Positions 63,493 to 64,000 of a stretch of 64,000 nucleotides of DNA are shown here, in pieces. Under the pieces are notes generated by a model. The model was given only the letters and a program-made list of their open reading frames with translations. It had not been told where the DNA came from and searched no databases. The DNA comes from Ulota crispa (taxonomy: Eukaryota; Streptophyta; Bryopsida; Orthotrichales; Orthotrichaceae), in contig OY987249.1 in the NCBI GenBank assembly GCA_963920765.1, forward strand, positions 4,942,188-5,006,187, in the 5' to 3' direction. The translations under genes were made by a program, and so were the position numbers. Within the stretch, counting starts at the first letter, position 1; the number at the start of each line of letters is the position of its first letter.

Positions 63493-63856
63493 ATATCAAG
63501 GAGCGTTACCCAATGAAATGGTGCCTTGTAATAGTTGGCTCTTCTCTAAATTTCCATGTTGTGTCTCCACTTGCCCATTAACAATTGAACCCCTATGCGG
63601 ATGTTTCTCATCCAATGGTTGGCAAAAAAAAACAATCTATTGGATGTAAGAAATCTATTTTTTGTAAAAATTAGGCGGCTAAGAATGCACTCATATTTTC
63701 AGTTACCTTAGGTTGTGAGAAGATTCACAATGACAATGTTAGGTTTCATGTTGTCCTTTTTGCAACTTTCATGGAGACAGCATGCAATGTTGTCTTATGA
63801 AAGTTGTGCCAATAGTATTGTATGGTGTGAGCCTACCACACCATTATCTTCTCCCA
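63493..63856. other. No gene recognised
   Basis: AT-rich; the 65-codon frame at 63715-63912 runs into the foldback that follows. Confidence 0.35.
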
Positions 63857-63986
63857 CATTACAAGAAAACCATGGTCAAATTTGCAAAAAGTTGACAAAG
63901 ATTGTGATGTAATCTAGAGTCTATTGTAGATTAGGTCACGATCTTTGTCAACTTTTTACAAATTTGACCATGATTTTCTTGTAATG
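63857..63986. mobile_element. Foldback MITE, CATTACAAGAAAA ends (130 bp)
   Basis: CATTACAAGAAAACCATGGTC-type left arm and GACCATGATTTTCTTGTAATG-type right arm pair along most of their length (CAAATTTG, AAAAAGTTGACAAAGAT). CCCACA occurs just outside both sides. Confidence 0.75.
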
Positions 63987-64000
63987 CCCACAATTTGCAA

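Overview
This is nuclear DNA of a land plant. The evidence is a group IId WRKY transcription factor with its family-typical intron inside the WRKY domain, a plant-type MIP1-like leucine-zipper protein of the DUF547 group, and a small conserved plant CRGC..YSS protein. All genes are sparse and intron-containing or single-copy in style. They sit as GC-richer islands in AT-rich DNA packed with miniature transposons. I see no operons, prokaryotic signals, CRISPR, rRNA or convincing tRNA. The species cannot be fixed; nothing specifically indicates a flowering plant.

Layout: 0.7-4.4 kb holds degraded, unidentified minus-strand coding-like sequence. 8.9-10.95 kb is the WRKY gene (minus, four exons, 397 aa), with a GC-rich upstream region to about 12.3 kb. 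12.4-45.2 kb is repeat DNA. 45803-46002 is an assembly gap of 200 N. 47.9-48.5 kb is the single-exon CRGC..YSS gene (minus). 50.9-53.5 kb (possibly to 55.16 kb) is the MIP1-zipper gene (minus). 59-63.5 kb is repeat DNA again, with a 67-bp minisatellite.

The most striking feature is a large set of non-autonomous elements that begin TTAA-CCCC and end GGGG-TTAA. There are about two dozen copies covering roughly a quarter of the window by hand tally. They have several unrelated interiors but closely similar ends of about 20 bp. Flanking TTAA plus CCC/GGG ends is the signature of piggyBac-type (or possibly Sola3-type) cut-and-paste transposons; no transposase is present here. Several copies abut and share one TTAA, giving a chain from 12378 to 15218. 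Others carry or receive nested MITEs, and one locus (40522-42369) can be dissected into six insertions. Other layers are CACTA-ended MITEs, PIF/Harbinger-like MITEs (TTA/TAA duplications) and long foldback elements. The three genes do not obviously work together; they are independent loci in a repeat-rich neighbourhood, and the TTAA elements are absent from both gene islands.
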